The notes: generated from the sequence alone by a model not told the origin. A DNA stretch of 64,000 nucleotides from Ilyomonas sp965219515 (GCA_965219515.1 OZ244776.1:248001-312000), one strand, 5' to 3'; counted from the stretch's first letter, positions 34,240 to 43,747 are shown. Translations and numbers: made by a program.

Positions 34240-34549
34240 AAAAAAATAAAAATAAGAAAGCCGCGGGATGTGAGGAAAAAAGCTTTTTTAAAAAGAATCA
34301 AAGACCATGAATGTCCGATGATGTATGTGTTTCAGAAATTTTTTTTATGATGCGTAATAAGTGGCAATGTTCAAATATTGCGGTAGGTGAAGATTTTATA
34401 ACGTTCAGCCCGAAAACCAGTGCTTAATTTTGTTGTGCTTTAAAATAAAGAATGAAGTGCGGATGGCTTCGATGATAATTCTCATAAGCAAGCCGTTTGC
34501 CTGATACGAAATAACTTTACGCGGTACGCTATGGGTTTCCATTCCACGT
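34240..34549. other. Intergenic region without identified features
   Basis: 310 bp between the start of the TolB/peptidase gene and the ABM-like gene stop. No gene, strong hairpin or convincing promoter pair seen. It marks the change from core-like to accessory genes. Confidence 0.55.
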
Positions 34550-34870
34550 TTAATATTGCATCTCTTCCACATAGTTGTTCTGCGACATTTTGATTGACAG
34601 GCGATTCATCAACTCCACCGGGTCAGTACCTTGTTGTTTCATTTCTTCGGCTGTTGTTTTAAGCGCAGCCGCCAAAGTTTCCGGGCTTTCCCAGCGTGCC
34701 ACATTAATGACCTGAAAGGGCGAGTTGTCATCAATGGTTCTATGAATAGTTCCGTCTATAGCGCCGGGCCACTTTATCATAATGGCTTGTATTCTGTGCC
34801 AGGTTTTCAGGAATTCAGCCACGTTTTCATTCGGCATTGAGACATGGACAATGGTGGTGATTTTAGGCAT
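34550..34870 (-). CDS. ABM-family small monooxygenase (divergent subgroup)
   Basis: 106 residues from the ATG at 34870; a frame to 34951 adds a cysteine-rich leader unlike the family. The strand ITTIVHVSMPNENVAEFLKT, then IMIKWPGAIDGTIHRTIDDN and PFQVINVARWESPETLAAAL fit a dimeric alpha/beta-barrel monooxygenase. It differs from the three ABM genes in the first accessory region (no NYAQW motif). Substrate unknown. It stands alone downstream of the broken AraC gene. Confidence 0.75.
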   Translation of the reverse strand: MPKITTIVHVSMPNENVAEFLKTWHRIQAIMIKWPGAIDGTIHRTIDDNSPFQVINVARWESPETLAAALKTTAEEMKQQGTDPVELMNRLSIKMSQNNYVEEMQY

Positions 34871-35003
34871 AACAATAATTTTTGCCGCAAAGTTTGCCAT
34901 TTTAAAAAAACCACTGGCAGTAGAAAAAAAGCATCTTTTAGAACATTTCAATCATACTGCGAAAGTTGTTATTATATCAGCCATAGTGAAGAATTTTGAT
35001 TTC

Positions 35004-35912
35004 TCAGTTAAACGAATGCCTGAACTCCAATGGTGAAACGTTAGTTTTTGTTTTGAAAAGTTTGCTGAATGACTGCAAATGTTCAAACCCCAATTCGTAA
35101 GCAATTTCACTGACAGAAAGGTGGGTAGTTGATAATTTTTCTTTGGCTTTTTCTATTAGTTTATCATGAATGTATTGCTGTGTGTTTTGTCCTGTTAACA
35201 TTCGTAATAAATTACCCAAATATTTAGGCGAAAGATGTAGTTGTTCAGCAACGGTTTGAACGGTTGGCAGCCCTCTGTTAATTAAATCGTCGCTGTTAAA
35301 ATAATCACTGACCAATTTTTCCAAACGGTCAAGTATTTGGTGGTTGGTTTTTTCCCGCGTAATGAATTGGCGATGGTAAAACCTGTCGGCATAGCTGAGC
35401 AAACTTTCTATTTATGAGATAATGATTTGTTTGCTGAATTTGTCAATATTGGAATGATATTCCTGCAGAATGTTTTGAATGATGTTGTTGATTATTGCTT
35501 CTTCTTTATCGGAAAGAAATAAAGCTTCGTGTAAGGAATAACTCCAAAAATCATATTGCTTTATGGTTTTAGCTAAAGGTGTATTCCATAAAAAATCAGG
35601 ATGAATGTAGATCACCCATCCTGATTGTTTTATTGCTTCATTTTTATTATTAAGCGCAATACTGAAGACCTGGTTAGGCGACATGAAAGACATAATGCCT
35701 TCGTTAAAATCAAAAGGTTCTTGCCCATATTTTACTTTTGCATTTGACGTTCTTTTTATGGCGATACTATAAAAATCCAACGCCAAACTCGTGGGCTCAT
35801 CTTCGTTAAGATGGGTAACCGTACTTACATCTATCAGGCTTAGTAAGGGGTGTTGTGGTTTGGGCAATTGCCTGAACTGATGAAATTCGCTTATCGTTTT
35901 TATGTGCTTCAT
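35004..35912 (-). pseudogene. AraC-family regulator broken by an in-frame TAA
   Basis: 303-codon frame with one TAA at about 35412. The first part reads ISEFHQFRQLPKPQHPLLSL and ends KFSKQIIIS; directly after the stop, in frame, comes IESLLSYADRFYHRQFITRE and a complete helix-turn-helix domain (LSVSEIAYELGFEHLQSFSK). The intact paralogue at 37179 has IIAQIELLLTYSERFYQRQF here, so the stop replaces Gln (CAA to TAA). All else looks functional. It is 3 bp after the quinone oxidoreductase gene. Confidence 0.85.
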
Positions 35913-35915
35913 ACA

Positions 35916-36887
35916 TTAATCTTCTTTAAGTATTTCCAGTATCAGCTTACCACGAACGTGCCATGTTTCACTTTCTTTATGTGCTTCGGCAACCTGTTCT
36001 AAAGGATACACTTTGCTGATGTGAACTTTCACTTTGCCTTCTTCAATCCAGTTCGCCATTTCATTCAGCCAGGTTCTATGATTCGTTTGTGCAGCAACCA
36101 ATTCGCCCGTTGCGCCCTTTTTTGCAAGCGCTTTTTTAACTGCATCACTAAATGGAAAATCAACATTCACACTTACAAAAATGCCACCGTCTTTTAAAAT
36201 GCTTATGCTTTTTAATCGCTCGTTCTCATCGCGAAGTGGCGAAGCGTCCAACACAAGGTCCATATCGTGCAGCAACTCCTCAAATTGTTGCGCTTTATAA
36301 TCAATCACTTCATCAGCTCCAATTTGTTTTAAAAATTCCTGGTTATCTGCCGAAGCGCTTCCAATTACATAAGCACCTTTTGCTTTTGCCATCTGCACAG
36401 CAAGACTTCCCACGCCACCCGACGCACCCTGAATAAAAACCCGTTGATTTGCCTGTAATTTTCCAAGTTCAAAAAGTGCATTACACGCCACAAGCCCGAC
36501 CAAAGGAACGCCGGCTGCTTCATTAAAAGAAATGTTCTTTGGTTTAATGGCAAACTGGCTTGCTTTTGCCGGGCAATATTCAGCATAACTTCCATTGCTG
36601 CCGGGAAAATTAGGAACGCCATACACTTCATCACCTTTCTTAAAATCTGTAACCTCGCTGCCTGTTTCTTCCACAATGCCTGCTGCGTCCCAGCCCAATG
36701 TCATAGGTAAGGTTAAGTATGGCTTTATAAAATCATTCCCGCCATTACGCACTACCCAATCAACAGGGTTTACACCACTTGCATACAGTTTCACTAAAAT
36801 TTCATCTGCTGCAGGAGCGGGGCGTTCTATATCTTCTAATTTCATCACTTCCGGTCCGCCAAATTCATGGATTCTTATTGCTTTCAT
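35916..36887 (-). CDS. NADP-dependent quinone oxidoreductase (MDR family)
   Basis: 323-residue medium-chain dehydrogenase/reductase without structural or catalytic zinc motifs, as in quinone oxidoreductases. N-terminal GroES-like part: AIRIHEFGGPEVMKLEDIER and LYASGVNPVDWVVRNGG. The Rossmann motif is FIQGASGGVGSLAVQMAKAK, followed by GADEVIDYKAQQFEEL. It probably reduces quinones or enones with NADPH. It heads a unit with the broken AraC regulator 3 bp downstream, and the regulator would normally control it. Confidence 0.9.
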   Translation of the reverse strand: MKAIRIHEFGGPEVMKLEDIERPAPAADEILVKLYASGVNPVDWVVRNGGNDFIKPYLTLPMTLGWDAAGIVEETGSEVTDFKKGDEVYGVPNFPGSNGSYAEYCPAKASQFAIKPKNISFNEAAGVPLVGLVACNALFELGKLQANQRVFIQGASGGVGSLAVQMAKAKGAYVIGSASADNQEFLKQIGADEVIDYKAQQFEELLHDMDLVLDASPLRDENERLKSISILKDGGIFVSVNVDFPFSDAVKKALAKKGATGELVAAQTNHRTWLNEMANWIEEGKVKVHISKVYPLEQVAEAHKESETWHVRGKLILEILKED

Positions 36888-37128
36888 AATAAACTATTTT
36901 TCTTTTTGTTGATAAAACAAAGTTCGTCAACAGTTAAAAAACAGATTTAGTGAAAATGCCTTTTGTTTTAGTCAAAATGCCAAAGCGTATTTATCTGTAA
37001 ATAACTATAAGTCAGAATGACTGTACAATCTTGATAATTATAGCGTGGTAAAAAATAGAATAGCTGTTTATTTTGTAAGAAATAGCCATCATATAATGCC
37101 AGACTTCGGTATAAATTCGTTGCGGTTA

Positions 37129-37165
37129 TAACGTAAAACTGCTGTTGGCGTTAGTCGCTTATATT
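37129..37165. repeat. Short intergenic CGTTAGT-containing motif
   Basis: Just after the AraC stop (genome order) the sequence has GCGGTTATAACG followed by GGCGTTAGTCGC. The word CGTTAGT also appears next to repeat copy B (complement near 9083-9089) and near 41364. It may mark boundaries of accessory modules. Weak evidence. Confidence 0.3.
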
Positions 37166-37178
37166 CATCCGGTTTTCG

Positions 37179-38093
37179 CTAATTAAACGATTGCCTGAAT
37201 TCCAAAGGCGACAAATTGGTTTTTATTTTGAATAGTTTGCTGAAAGACTGTGGATGCTCAAAGCCCAATTCGTATGCAATTTCACTCATAGATAAATCAG
37301 TTGTTGATAATTTTTCTTTTGCCAGATCAATTACCTTTTCCTGTATAAATTGTTTTGTGCTTTGCCCTGTTAATAACTGAAGTAAATGGCTTAGGTAATT
37401 GGGTGAAATGTGTAAGTTGTCTGCAATGAATTGAACAGTGGGAATTCCTTTATCAACTAAATCATCTGTGCTAAAATATTCTGAAAGTAATTCTTCCAAT
37501 TGATTTAGAATTTTATGATTGCTTATTTTTCGGGTAATAAATTGTCGCTGATAAAACCGTTCTGAATAGGTAAGCAATAATTCTATCTGAGCAATGATTA
37601 CATCCTGGCTTAGGCTATCAATATTGGCGTAATATTCCTGTGCAATATTTTGAATGATGGTTGTAATCATTGCTTCTTCTTTCGCAGAAAGATGCAACGC
37701 TTCATTTACCTGGTAGCTGAAATATTTATATTGCTTAATTTTTTTTGAAAGCGGCGTATTCCAAAGAAAATCCGGATGAATAAGCAATAACCATCCCGTG
37801 TGTTTGAATTCATCTTTATTTGTTGTTTGAACAGATAAAACCTGTTTGGGCGCCATAAAGTGCATTACCCCTTCATCAAAATCAAAGTCCTGTTGCCCGT
37901 ATTTCATTTTTGCTGTAAAGTTTTTCTTTAGGGCAATGGAATAAAAATTATGGATAATGCTTTTTGGAGAATTGCCCGGATGTCGTTTTATATCTTCAAA
38001 TTTTACTACACTAACCAATGGGTGTTCAGGTTTTGGCAATTCCATTAACCGATGATATTCGGCAATTGTTTTTATGTGATGCGGTGATGCCAT
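37179..38093 (-). CDS. AraC-family regulator (intact copy 2)
   Basis: 304-residue regulator of the Bacteroidota AraC group with an N-terminal sensor domain opening IKTIAEYHRLMELPKPEHPL, then DFDFDEGVMHFMAPKQVLSV. The C-terminal DNA-binding domain has FIADNLHISPNYLSHLLQLL and LSMSEIAYELGFEHPQSFSK. It is a paralogue of 35004-35912 (broken) and 39736-40656. It lies 8 bp downstream of a DUF4260 gene and completes the third gene of the unit 39392-37179. Confidence 0.9.
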   Translation of the reverse strand: MASPHHIKTIAEYHRLMELPKPEHPLVSVVKFEDIKRHPGNSPKSIIHNFYSIALKKNFTAKMKYGQQDFDFDEGVMHFMAPKQVLSVQTTNKDEFKHTGWLLLIHPDFLWNTPLSKKIKQYKYFSYQVNEALHLSAKEEAMITTIIQNIAQEYYANIDSLSQDVIIAQIELLLTYSERFYQRQFITRKISNHKILNQLEELLSEYFSTDDLVDKGIPTVQFIADNLHISPNYLSHLLQLLTGQSTKQFIQEKVIDLAKEKLSTTDLSMSEIAYELGFEHPQSFSKLFKIKTNLSPLEFRQSFN

Positions 38094-38101
38094 ATTGCGT
38101 T

Positions 38102-38461
38102 TTATTTTTTACCGATAACGCCCAGGTGTGTGTTGGTAAAACTATCATTGTATTTCAAGCCATAGCCAAATGTTCTATCCAATGAAATATGAGCAAACAG
38201 GATGGTAGCCGCTAACTTCCAATATTCGTTGCCATAAGCGAGAGCATAAAAAGCTACCAGTGATGCCACCAAACGGTGATGTAACAAGTTATAAGTGAAG
38301 GCTCCGGTTTTTGAATTGATGAGGTAACCCAGCATTCCCATATCAGGCAACAGCAAAAGTGCAGGAAACCACCACCAGGCAACCTTTAATTGGCTAAATA
38401 AAAAAATACAAAATAGAAATATTGCAACTTCTTCTACTTTTAATAATACGTTCATTTTCAT
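38102..38461 (-). CDS. DUF4260-family membrane protein
   Basis: 119 residues from the ATG at 38461; the longer frame to 38533 would overlap the upstream NmrA-type gene by 11 bp and adds an unusual leader. Hydrophobic spans VEEVAIFLFCIFLFSQL and WWWFPALLLLPDMGMLGYLI, then YNLLHHRLVASLVAFYALAY carrying His residues, fit DUF4260. The segment LAATILFAHISLDRTFGYGL is a further family mark. Function unknown. Middle gene of an NmrA-DUF4260-AraC unit. Confidence 0.8.
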   Translation of the reverse strand: MKMNVLLKVEEVAIFLFCIFLFSQLKVAWWWFPALLLLPDMGMLGYLINSKTGAFTYNLLHHRLVASLVAFYALAYGNEYWKLAATILFAHISLDRTFGYGLKYNDSFTNTHLGVIGKK

Positions 38462-38522
38462 TTGATTCAAATTGTAATTGTCATATTTCGCAGGGTCTTG
38501 TAATATGCCGTAAAAAATGTAT

Positions 38523-39392
38523 CTATAAGCCAAACAAAAATTTCAATCCGTCTTTTAAAGATGCTGGTTTGTGTCCTAATATATTTTCCAAATCACTGTG
38601 TATATCAGCTTCCTGATTGTGCTTGATGTCCGTAATGAAATCAATAATTTTTTGAATTACTGGTTCTGGAACATTTCTTTGTTTCATCATTTCTGCAAAC
38701 GCACTTTCATCCACTGGCGTATATTTCACTTCTTTGCCGGAAAGCTCCGTAAGTGCTGCGGCAATGTCATAAAACGAATAAACTTTATCGCCTGTAAAAT
38801 TGTAAATTTTGTTATTACAGTCTTCGCTCAACAAAACATTTGCCATTGCTTCACCCATTTCACTTCTCAATGCAAAGGCTACTTTGCCATCGTCCGCCGG
38901 CAAAAATATACCTCTTTCCAAAGCGCCCTTGCCACCAATAAATTGTGGTATGGCATCCATGTACAATATGTTTCTAAAAAAAGTGTATTTCAACCCGCTG
39001 GCTTTAATGTAATCTTCCGTTTCAAAATGTTCCACCATTAATTTGTTGGCTAAAGAACTTCTATCATGCAAACACCGGCTTGTGTAAGCAATACATGTCG
39101 CACCCATTTTTTTGGCCGTATCCACCACGTTTTTATGTTCCTGCATACGGTCGCCCTGGTCGCCTGATGAAATCAGTAAAACGGTGTCAACACCTTCCAT
39201 AGCATTTTCAAGAGAAGCTACATCTTCATAACTACCCAAAAAAGCATTAAATCCTTTTGATTCAAATTCAACTCGTTTTTCTTCTTTTCTTGTGATAACT
39301 GAGATTTGATTTGCAGGAATTTTCTTCAGCAATGTTTCAATAACGGCACCACCAAGATGTCCCGTTGCTCCAGTTGCTAATACGTTTTTCAT
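38523..39392 (-). CDS. NmrA-type NAD(P)H-binding oxidoreductase (copy 2)
   Basis: 289-residue atypical SDR. Nucleotide motif VLATGATGHLGGAVIETLLK at residues 4-23, then VTRKEEKRVEFESKGF and DTVLLISSGDQGDRMQEHK. The segment TFFRNILYMDAIPQF and the C-terminal PASLKDGLKFLFG are typical of QOR2/NmrA proteins. It probably uses NADPH to reduce a quinone or serves as a redox sensor. First gene of a three-gene unit ending in an AraC regulator. Confidence 0.88.
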   Translation of the reverse strand: MKNVLATGATGHLGGAVIETLLKKIPANQISVITRKEEKRVEFESKGFNAFLGSYEDVASLENAMEGVDTVLLISSGDQGDRMQEHKNVVDTAKKMGATCIAYTSRCLHDRSSLANKLMVEHFETEDYIKASGLKYTFFRNILYMDAIPQFIGGKGALERGIFLPADDGKVAFALRSEMGEAMANVLLSEDCNNKIYNFTGDKVYSFYDIAAALTELSGKEVKYTPVDESAFAEMMKQRNVPEPVIQKIIDFITDIKHNQEADIHSDLENILGHKPASLKDGLKFLFGL

Positions 39393-39735
39393 TTTTTAGT
39401 TTTTATTTAATGCAAAGCTCTCTAACAATCTGAACCTAAGGGTGTTCAAATCTGTCTTTGTGTAAGTCAAATCTGATATTGTAGTAAGTGATTTATACCC
39501 AAGATGCGTGGTAGTGGCGCAATTTTCGATTGCTGCAAGCGGGATGATAGCCTTGTATCAGTGTGGCAACTGAAACCAATTTTGTATGTAAAGGTTAATG
39601 ATTTTCACGTAGCTAAAGTTATAACGCTGAACTTGAACTACCGGTTATTTAAAAATCAAAAACTAAAAAATACGTTTCATTAATCTGCATTTTGGCAATC
39701 CTTATTTTAGTAGCAGAGATTTGCCAGTTTGCTGT
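39393..39735. other. Intergenic region without identified features
   Basis: 343 bp between the NmrA-type gene start and the third AraC gene stop. No gene, clear hairpin or repeat recognised. Confidence 0.5.
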
Positions 39736-40656
39736 TCATTGGTCAAAGGTTTGTCTGAATTCCAATGGTGAAAGGTGAGTTTTTGTTTTAAACAAGCGAC
39801 TAAAAGACTGTGCATATTCAAAGCCTAATTCGTAAGCGATTTCTGAAACAGACAAATCTGAAGCCGACAATTTATCCTTCGCTTTTTCAATGAGTTTATT
39901 ATGGATGTGCTGCTGTGCATTTTGACCTGTAAGAGAACGTAGCATATCACTCAGGTAAGTGGGCGACATGTTTAATTGCTCAGACAAATATTGAACTGTT
40001 GGAATTCCTTGCTTTAATGGTGTTTCGTTGTTGAAATAATCGTCTAAAATTTCTTCCAGTTTTTGCAACATGTCGTTGTTTGCAGCTTTCCGTGTAATGA
40101 ATTGCCGCTTGTAAAAACGATTGCTGTAATTCAGCAATGATTCAACTTGTGAAATCACCACATCCTGGGTAAAATCGTCAATGGGTAATTTTAATTCCTG
40201 CTCAATGATTTTAAAAATAGAGATGATGGTTGTCTTTTCGGCATCGGAGAGATGCAATACTTCATTGGCCGAATAAGAAAAAAAGCCATACTGCTTTATT
40301 TTCCTGGCTAACGGATAGGTCAACAAAAAATTGGGATGAACAAATAAAGTATAACCGGTATGGTCGCCATTATCATCATACGGTGCAATCACCTGATTGG
40401 GAGAAATAAAAAATAATCCGCCTTCATCGAAATCGTAAAAATGCTGCCCATATTTTAGTTTCCCGCTAAGGTTGGTACTGTATGATATTTTATAAAAATC
40501 CAGGATAAATGCATCGGGAATTTTATGCAAGCCGATTTTATTATCCATATTATCCACCAAGCTTATCAATGGGTGCAATGGCTTCGGTACGCCGAGCACC
40601 CGGTGTAAGTCGGATAGAGAATCAAATTTTCGAGGGCTAGTTTTTTCTTTTTTCAT
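39736..40656 (-). CDS. AraC-family regulator (intact copy 3)
   Basis: 306 residues from the ATG at 40656; the frame is open to an ATG at 40689, 6 bp after the SnoaL stop, so the start is uncertain. Sensor domain: FDSLSDLHRVLGVPKPLHPL and GLFFISPNQVIAPYDDNGDH. DNA-binding domain: YLSEQLNMSPTYLSDMLRSL and LSVSEIAYELGFEYAQSFSR. It is the third paralogue of this AraC type in the window and, like the others, follows an enzyme-like gene on the same strand. Confidence 0.9.
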   Translation of the reverse strand: MKKEKTSPRKFDSLSDLHRVLGVPKPLHPLISLVDNMDNKIGLHKIPDAFILDFYKISYSTNLSGKLKYGQHFYDFDEGGLFFISPNQVIAPYDDNGDHTGYTLFVHPNFLLTYPLARKIKQYGFFSYSANEVLHLSDAEKTTIISIFKIIEQELKLPIDDFTQDVVISQVESLLNYSNRFYKRQFITRKAANNDMLQKLEEILDDYFNNETPLKQGIPTVQYLSEQLNMSPTYLSDMLRSLTGQNAQQHIHNKLIEKAKDKLSASDLSVSEIAYELGFEYAQSFSRLFKTKTHLSPLEFRQTFDQ

Positions 40657-40695
40657 CTCGCAGATGTAACGAATTAAAGACGGATGCATGTTTAA

Positions 40696-41163
40696 CTATA
40701 CATACTTAGGAAGCTTAAGAGGTTGTCCCAGAAACTTACCGGTATCAAGCCACATATAGTCATACGATCGGCTGGTAAAAAACCAGTCTCCGTTTATTTT
40801 TTTCATTTTATCGTTAAAAATGCCGTAGTTGCTATAATACTTTTCTCCGGGTCCTTGCGCAACTTCGTGCATCATCCACCTTGCAGTTGCCGTATTGCCT
40901 TGATCTTTAATTACGCCTGAATGCACAAACTGAATAAAAAAATCTCTACCATCGCGTAATTGCTTAATCAACGCAATAATATCATCAATTCCTGTTTTGG
41001 TGTTAAAGTTTGGCTGGCTGATTGTAAAAACGCCATCCGGTTGCCAAAGCGCTTTCAATCCTTCATAATCGGCAATGGTAGTAGCATCGGCGAACCTGGC
41101 GACAAGGTTTCTGATCGCCAGGTCATCTTCAAGGCTCATCAGCCTTTCTTCTATTGTTTGCAT
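40696..41163 (-). CDS. SnoaL/NTF2-like protein
   Basis: 155-residue member of the nuclear-transport-factor-2-like superfamily (SnoaL_4 type). Opening helix SLEDDLAIRNLVARFADATT with the Asp pocket, then LKALWQPDGVFTISQPN, FVHSGVIKDQGNTATARWMM and WFFTSRSYDYMWLDTGKF. The family includes polyketide cyclases and dehydratases; the reaction here is unknown. Upstream of the third AraC gene in the same transcript. Confidence 0.85.
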   Translation of the reverse strand: MQTIEERLMSLEDDLAIRNLVARFADATTIADYEGLKALWQPDGVFTISQPNFNTKTGIDDIIALIKQLRDGRDFFIQFVHSGVIKDQGNTATARWMMHEVAQGPGEKYYSNYGIFNDKMKKINGDWFFTSRSYDYMWLDTGKFLGQPLKLPKYV

Positions 41164-41397
41164 AATTTATTTTTTAAAGAGATTAATATGCTAAGTAGCT
41201 ATTTATAATCTACACGTTTGCTGGTACTTTTATTGATTTTGTGTAGTCATTCCACCAACAATAGAAGTGTAGGGAAATCTTACATTGCTTCTATAAAAGT
41301 CTTAGTAAACCTCGTTGATAAATCAGGATAAAGCCATACTACGAACAACTAACGACGGCATAAAGAATATTTAAACCATATAGCTGTGTTGGGTTGC

Positions 41398-42285
41398 TTA
41401 GAAAAAATGAATTAACCTGTTAGCGACCCAATTTGGGTTGTCAGATGCGAATGTATGGCCGCTATCTGGAACAAGTTCCGCTACAATGTTTTCTGCTACC
41501 TGGCGTACACAACCTAAGGTCTGGGCTTGGGGAATGCCTTTATCGCCATTCAGAACCAGTACGGGCATTGTGAGTTTAGATTTAAAGGCTGCACGGTTTT
41601 CTTTGCCGTCATCAATAAGAGTTGCATAATGCTGAAAGCCGGCACGCATTCCGCCTTTTGCCACATAATGTGGAAGATAAATGGTTTCTGCATCTTCTGC
41701 AGCTTCCTTCGATATTGACATCATCTTCATTGTGGGTAATAAATAGTCAGCCTCCTTCCCTGAGGTTAGCATTGTAGCGATATCAACCTGCATTTGGAAC
41801 CCAAAGTGCCAATAACCGCCAGTTGCCGGATTCATCAGGTCTTCAAGACCAAATCCGGGAATCAAGGACTCAGCCAGCACTAAGCGGCTTACCTCCATTG
41901 TGTGAGTTGATGCATACGCGTAAGCGACCATCATTCCTATGTCAGTGCCTACTAAATTTATCTTGTTAAAGCCAAGAAGCTGTACTATTTGGCGTACGTC
42001 TTCGGCAATATTAGTTTTTGCATAGCCCTTCTCAGGCTTGTCGGAATCACCAAGGCCTCTGAGATCAGGTGCAATCACAGTAAAACCTGCATTGGCCAGC
42101 AAGGGCATTAGTTTTCTCCATATTGCCCATGTAAAAGGCCATCCATGCAGAAGAACGATAGCCGGGCCATCGCCACCTATCACATAGTGTAGCCGGGTGT
42201 TGTTCACATTGGCGTAGCGGTGGGTAAAGCCGGTAAAGCCATCCACAGGGCTGTCAGCAACCGGACTAACTAAATGCTTAATCAT
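41398..42285 (-). CDS. Alpha/beta hydrolase, epoxide hydrolase-like (copy 3)
   Basis: 295-residue alpha/beta-hydrolase. Oxyanion motif HGWPFTW, nucleophile elbow VGTDIGMMVAYAY with Asp, catalytic His in PDSGHTFASDNPNWV. The lid has LPHYVAKGGMRAGFQHY, again similar to copies 1 and 2. The Asp nucleophile suggests an epoxide hydrolase or dehalogenase-like activity on an unknown substrate. Stand-alone on the minus strand with 234 bp to the SnoaL gene; CTAACG lies in that gap. Confidence 0.87.
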   Translation of the reverse strand: MIKHLVSPVADSPVDGFTGFTHRYANVNNTRLHYVIGGDGPAIVLLHGWPFTWAIWRKLMPLLANAGFTVIAPDLRGLGDSDKPEKGYAKTNIAEDVRQIVQLLGFNKINLVGTDIGMMVAYAYASTHTMEVSRLVLAESLIPGFGLEDLMNPATGGYWHFGFQMQVDIATMLTSGKEADYLLPTMKMMSISKEAAEDAETIYLPHYVAKGGMRAGFQHYATLIDDGKENRAAFKSKLTMPVLVLNGDKGIPQAQTLGCVRQVAENIVAELVPDSGHTFASDNPNWVANRLIHFF

Positions 42286-42403
42286 CTTGTTATTATTTAC
42301 TGTTTAATTGTTTTCCTCCAGGAAGGCTCTCTTTAATAACTCACAGTAACAAAAAATTGTAAACCTGAAATTTAATATTTGTTGAGATTAAATATCAGCC
42401 AGG

Positions 42404-42811
42404 TTATTTATAACGATTAATTTCAAGAATCAGTTCGTCAAACGGTTCTCCTTTGATTCGATTGTAATTCAATTTAAAAAGCCACACAGCATGCGCCACG
42501 TCTTTCGCCGATTCGATGGTACTTGTTACCCAGTCGTCTCCATACATAAATTTTTGTCCCAGTTTATTTTTGATCAGTACGGCAGCTAACTCTTTGCCGG
42601 TAGCCAAGTGAATTTCTCCGTCTAAATGGATATGGCCCAATTCATCCTGACCAATATAAAAATCTGCACCATCCGGTTTAGAGCGATTGTACAATTCCCA
42701 ATGTGTTGCCGCCGTAATATCGTTCCATCTTTGAATTTCTTTTGAAACCTGCTGTGGATATTTACTCAGTTCGGGTGGTGGCATAATTGGTCCTTTTTCT
42801 TCTAATGTCAT
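42404..42811 (-). CDS. DUF5519 (luciferase-domain) protein
   Basis: 135-residue protein of the DUF5519/luciferase-domain type. After a Pro-rich leader it shows TAATHWELYNRSKPDGADFY, then LGHIHLDGEIHLATGKELAA with the conserved GHxHxDG-like stretch, and YGDDWVTSTIESAKDVAHAV near the end. No signal peptide. Function unknown; despite the name no light emission is implied. Same strand as its neighbours, 75 bp after the SDR gene. Confidence 0.75.
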   Translation of the reverse strand: MTLEEKGPIMPPPELSKYPQQVSKEIQRWNDITAATHWELYNRSKPDGADFYIGQDELGHIHLDGEIHLATGKELAAVLIKNKLGQKFMYGDDWVTSTIESAKDVAHAVWLFKLNYNRIKGEPFDELILEINRYK

Positions 42812-42886
42812 AATGATTGGTTTAAATAATTAAACAAGTAAAAAATCGTTGCACCGTTTTATGTAACTGATCTTTCAATATTTATT

Positions 42887-43624
42887 TTACCAAGGACTAA
42901 TCCCTGTTTCCGGTGCGTTGTCATCACTGAAAAACGTTCCTGTCGCGCCGCCGGCATCAATCATGGCGCACTTCACCACACGCTTACCAGCATCTTCAAC
43001 TGAACCAGGCCCGCTGTGATTATTAAAATCGGTTGCGGTATAGCCGGGGTCAACTACGTTTACCTTAAACGGCGTATCACGCAGTTCGTAAGCCAACGTG
43101 ATGGTGTACATGTTGAGTGCCGCTTTTGATGAGTTGTAAACGGCAGCTTTTACAGCATAATACTTCCATGTCGGGTCGTTGTGCAGCGTGAGCGAACCTA
43201 AACCCGAGGTTAGGTTCACGATGCGGGGTTGCGGCGACTTTTGCAACAAATCCATAAACGCTTGTGTTACCAGTACCACGCCAAATACATTGGTGTCAAA
43301 CACCTGCCTGAAAACCGCAATATCCGTACCGGTTGCCGTTTGCGGCATGGCACCGCTAATGCCGGCATTATTAATTAGCACATCCAGCAAGTCGGTTTTT
43401 TTGCCTATTTCGGCGCGGGCATTTTTTACCGATCCGGCATCACTTACATCTATCTGCACGACTTCTACTTCATTCAACCCTTCGGCTTTGAGCTTCTCTA
43501 CGGCTTCCTGTCCATTCTCTGCATTTCGGCTGCCGAGATAAACGTAATATCCTTGTTGCAGCAGTTGCCGGGCAGTTTCAAAACCAATACTTTTATTGGC
43601 ACCTGTAATCAATACTTTTTTCAT
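42887..43624 (-). CDS. Classical short-chain dehydrogenase/reductase
   Basis: 245-residue SDR. Cofactor motif LITGANKSIGFETARQLLQQ at residues 4-23 (TGxxxSIG variant), LINNAGISGAMPQT (NNAG), catalytic Ser in IVNLTSGLGSL, and Tyr-Lys in VYNSSKAALNMYT (YxxxK). It reduces or oxidises an unknown alcohol or ketone with NADPH, since the basic residue R near SRNAENG fits NADP. Single gene on the minus strand. Confidence 0.92.
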   Translation of the reverse strand: MKKVLITGANKSIGFETARQLLQQGYYVYLGSRNAENGQEAVEKLKAEGLNEVEVVQIDVSDAGSVKNARAEIGKKTDLLDVLINNAGISGAMPQTATGTDIAVFRQVFDTNVFGVVLVTQAFMDLLQKSPQPRIVNLTSGLGSLTLHNDPTWKYYAVKAAVYNSSKAALNMYTITLAYELRDTPFKVNVVDPGYTATDFNNHSGPGSVEDAGKRVVKCAMIDAGGATGTFFSDDNAPETGISPW

Positions 43625-43747
43625 CTTTCTTAATTTAAATTTTGAAACACAAAGGTCTTTAGATGAAGTTTATTAAAAGTAACCGAATTGAGTAATTGTA
43701 TAACTAAAATGAGAATGGGCGAATAATGTCTTTTACTTAATTTTCTT

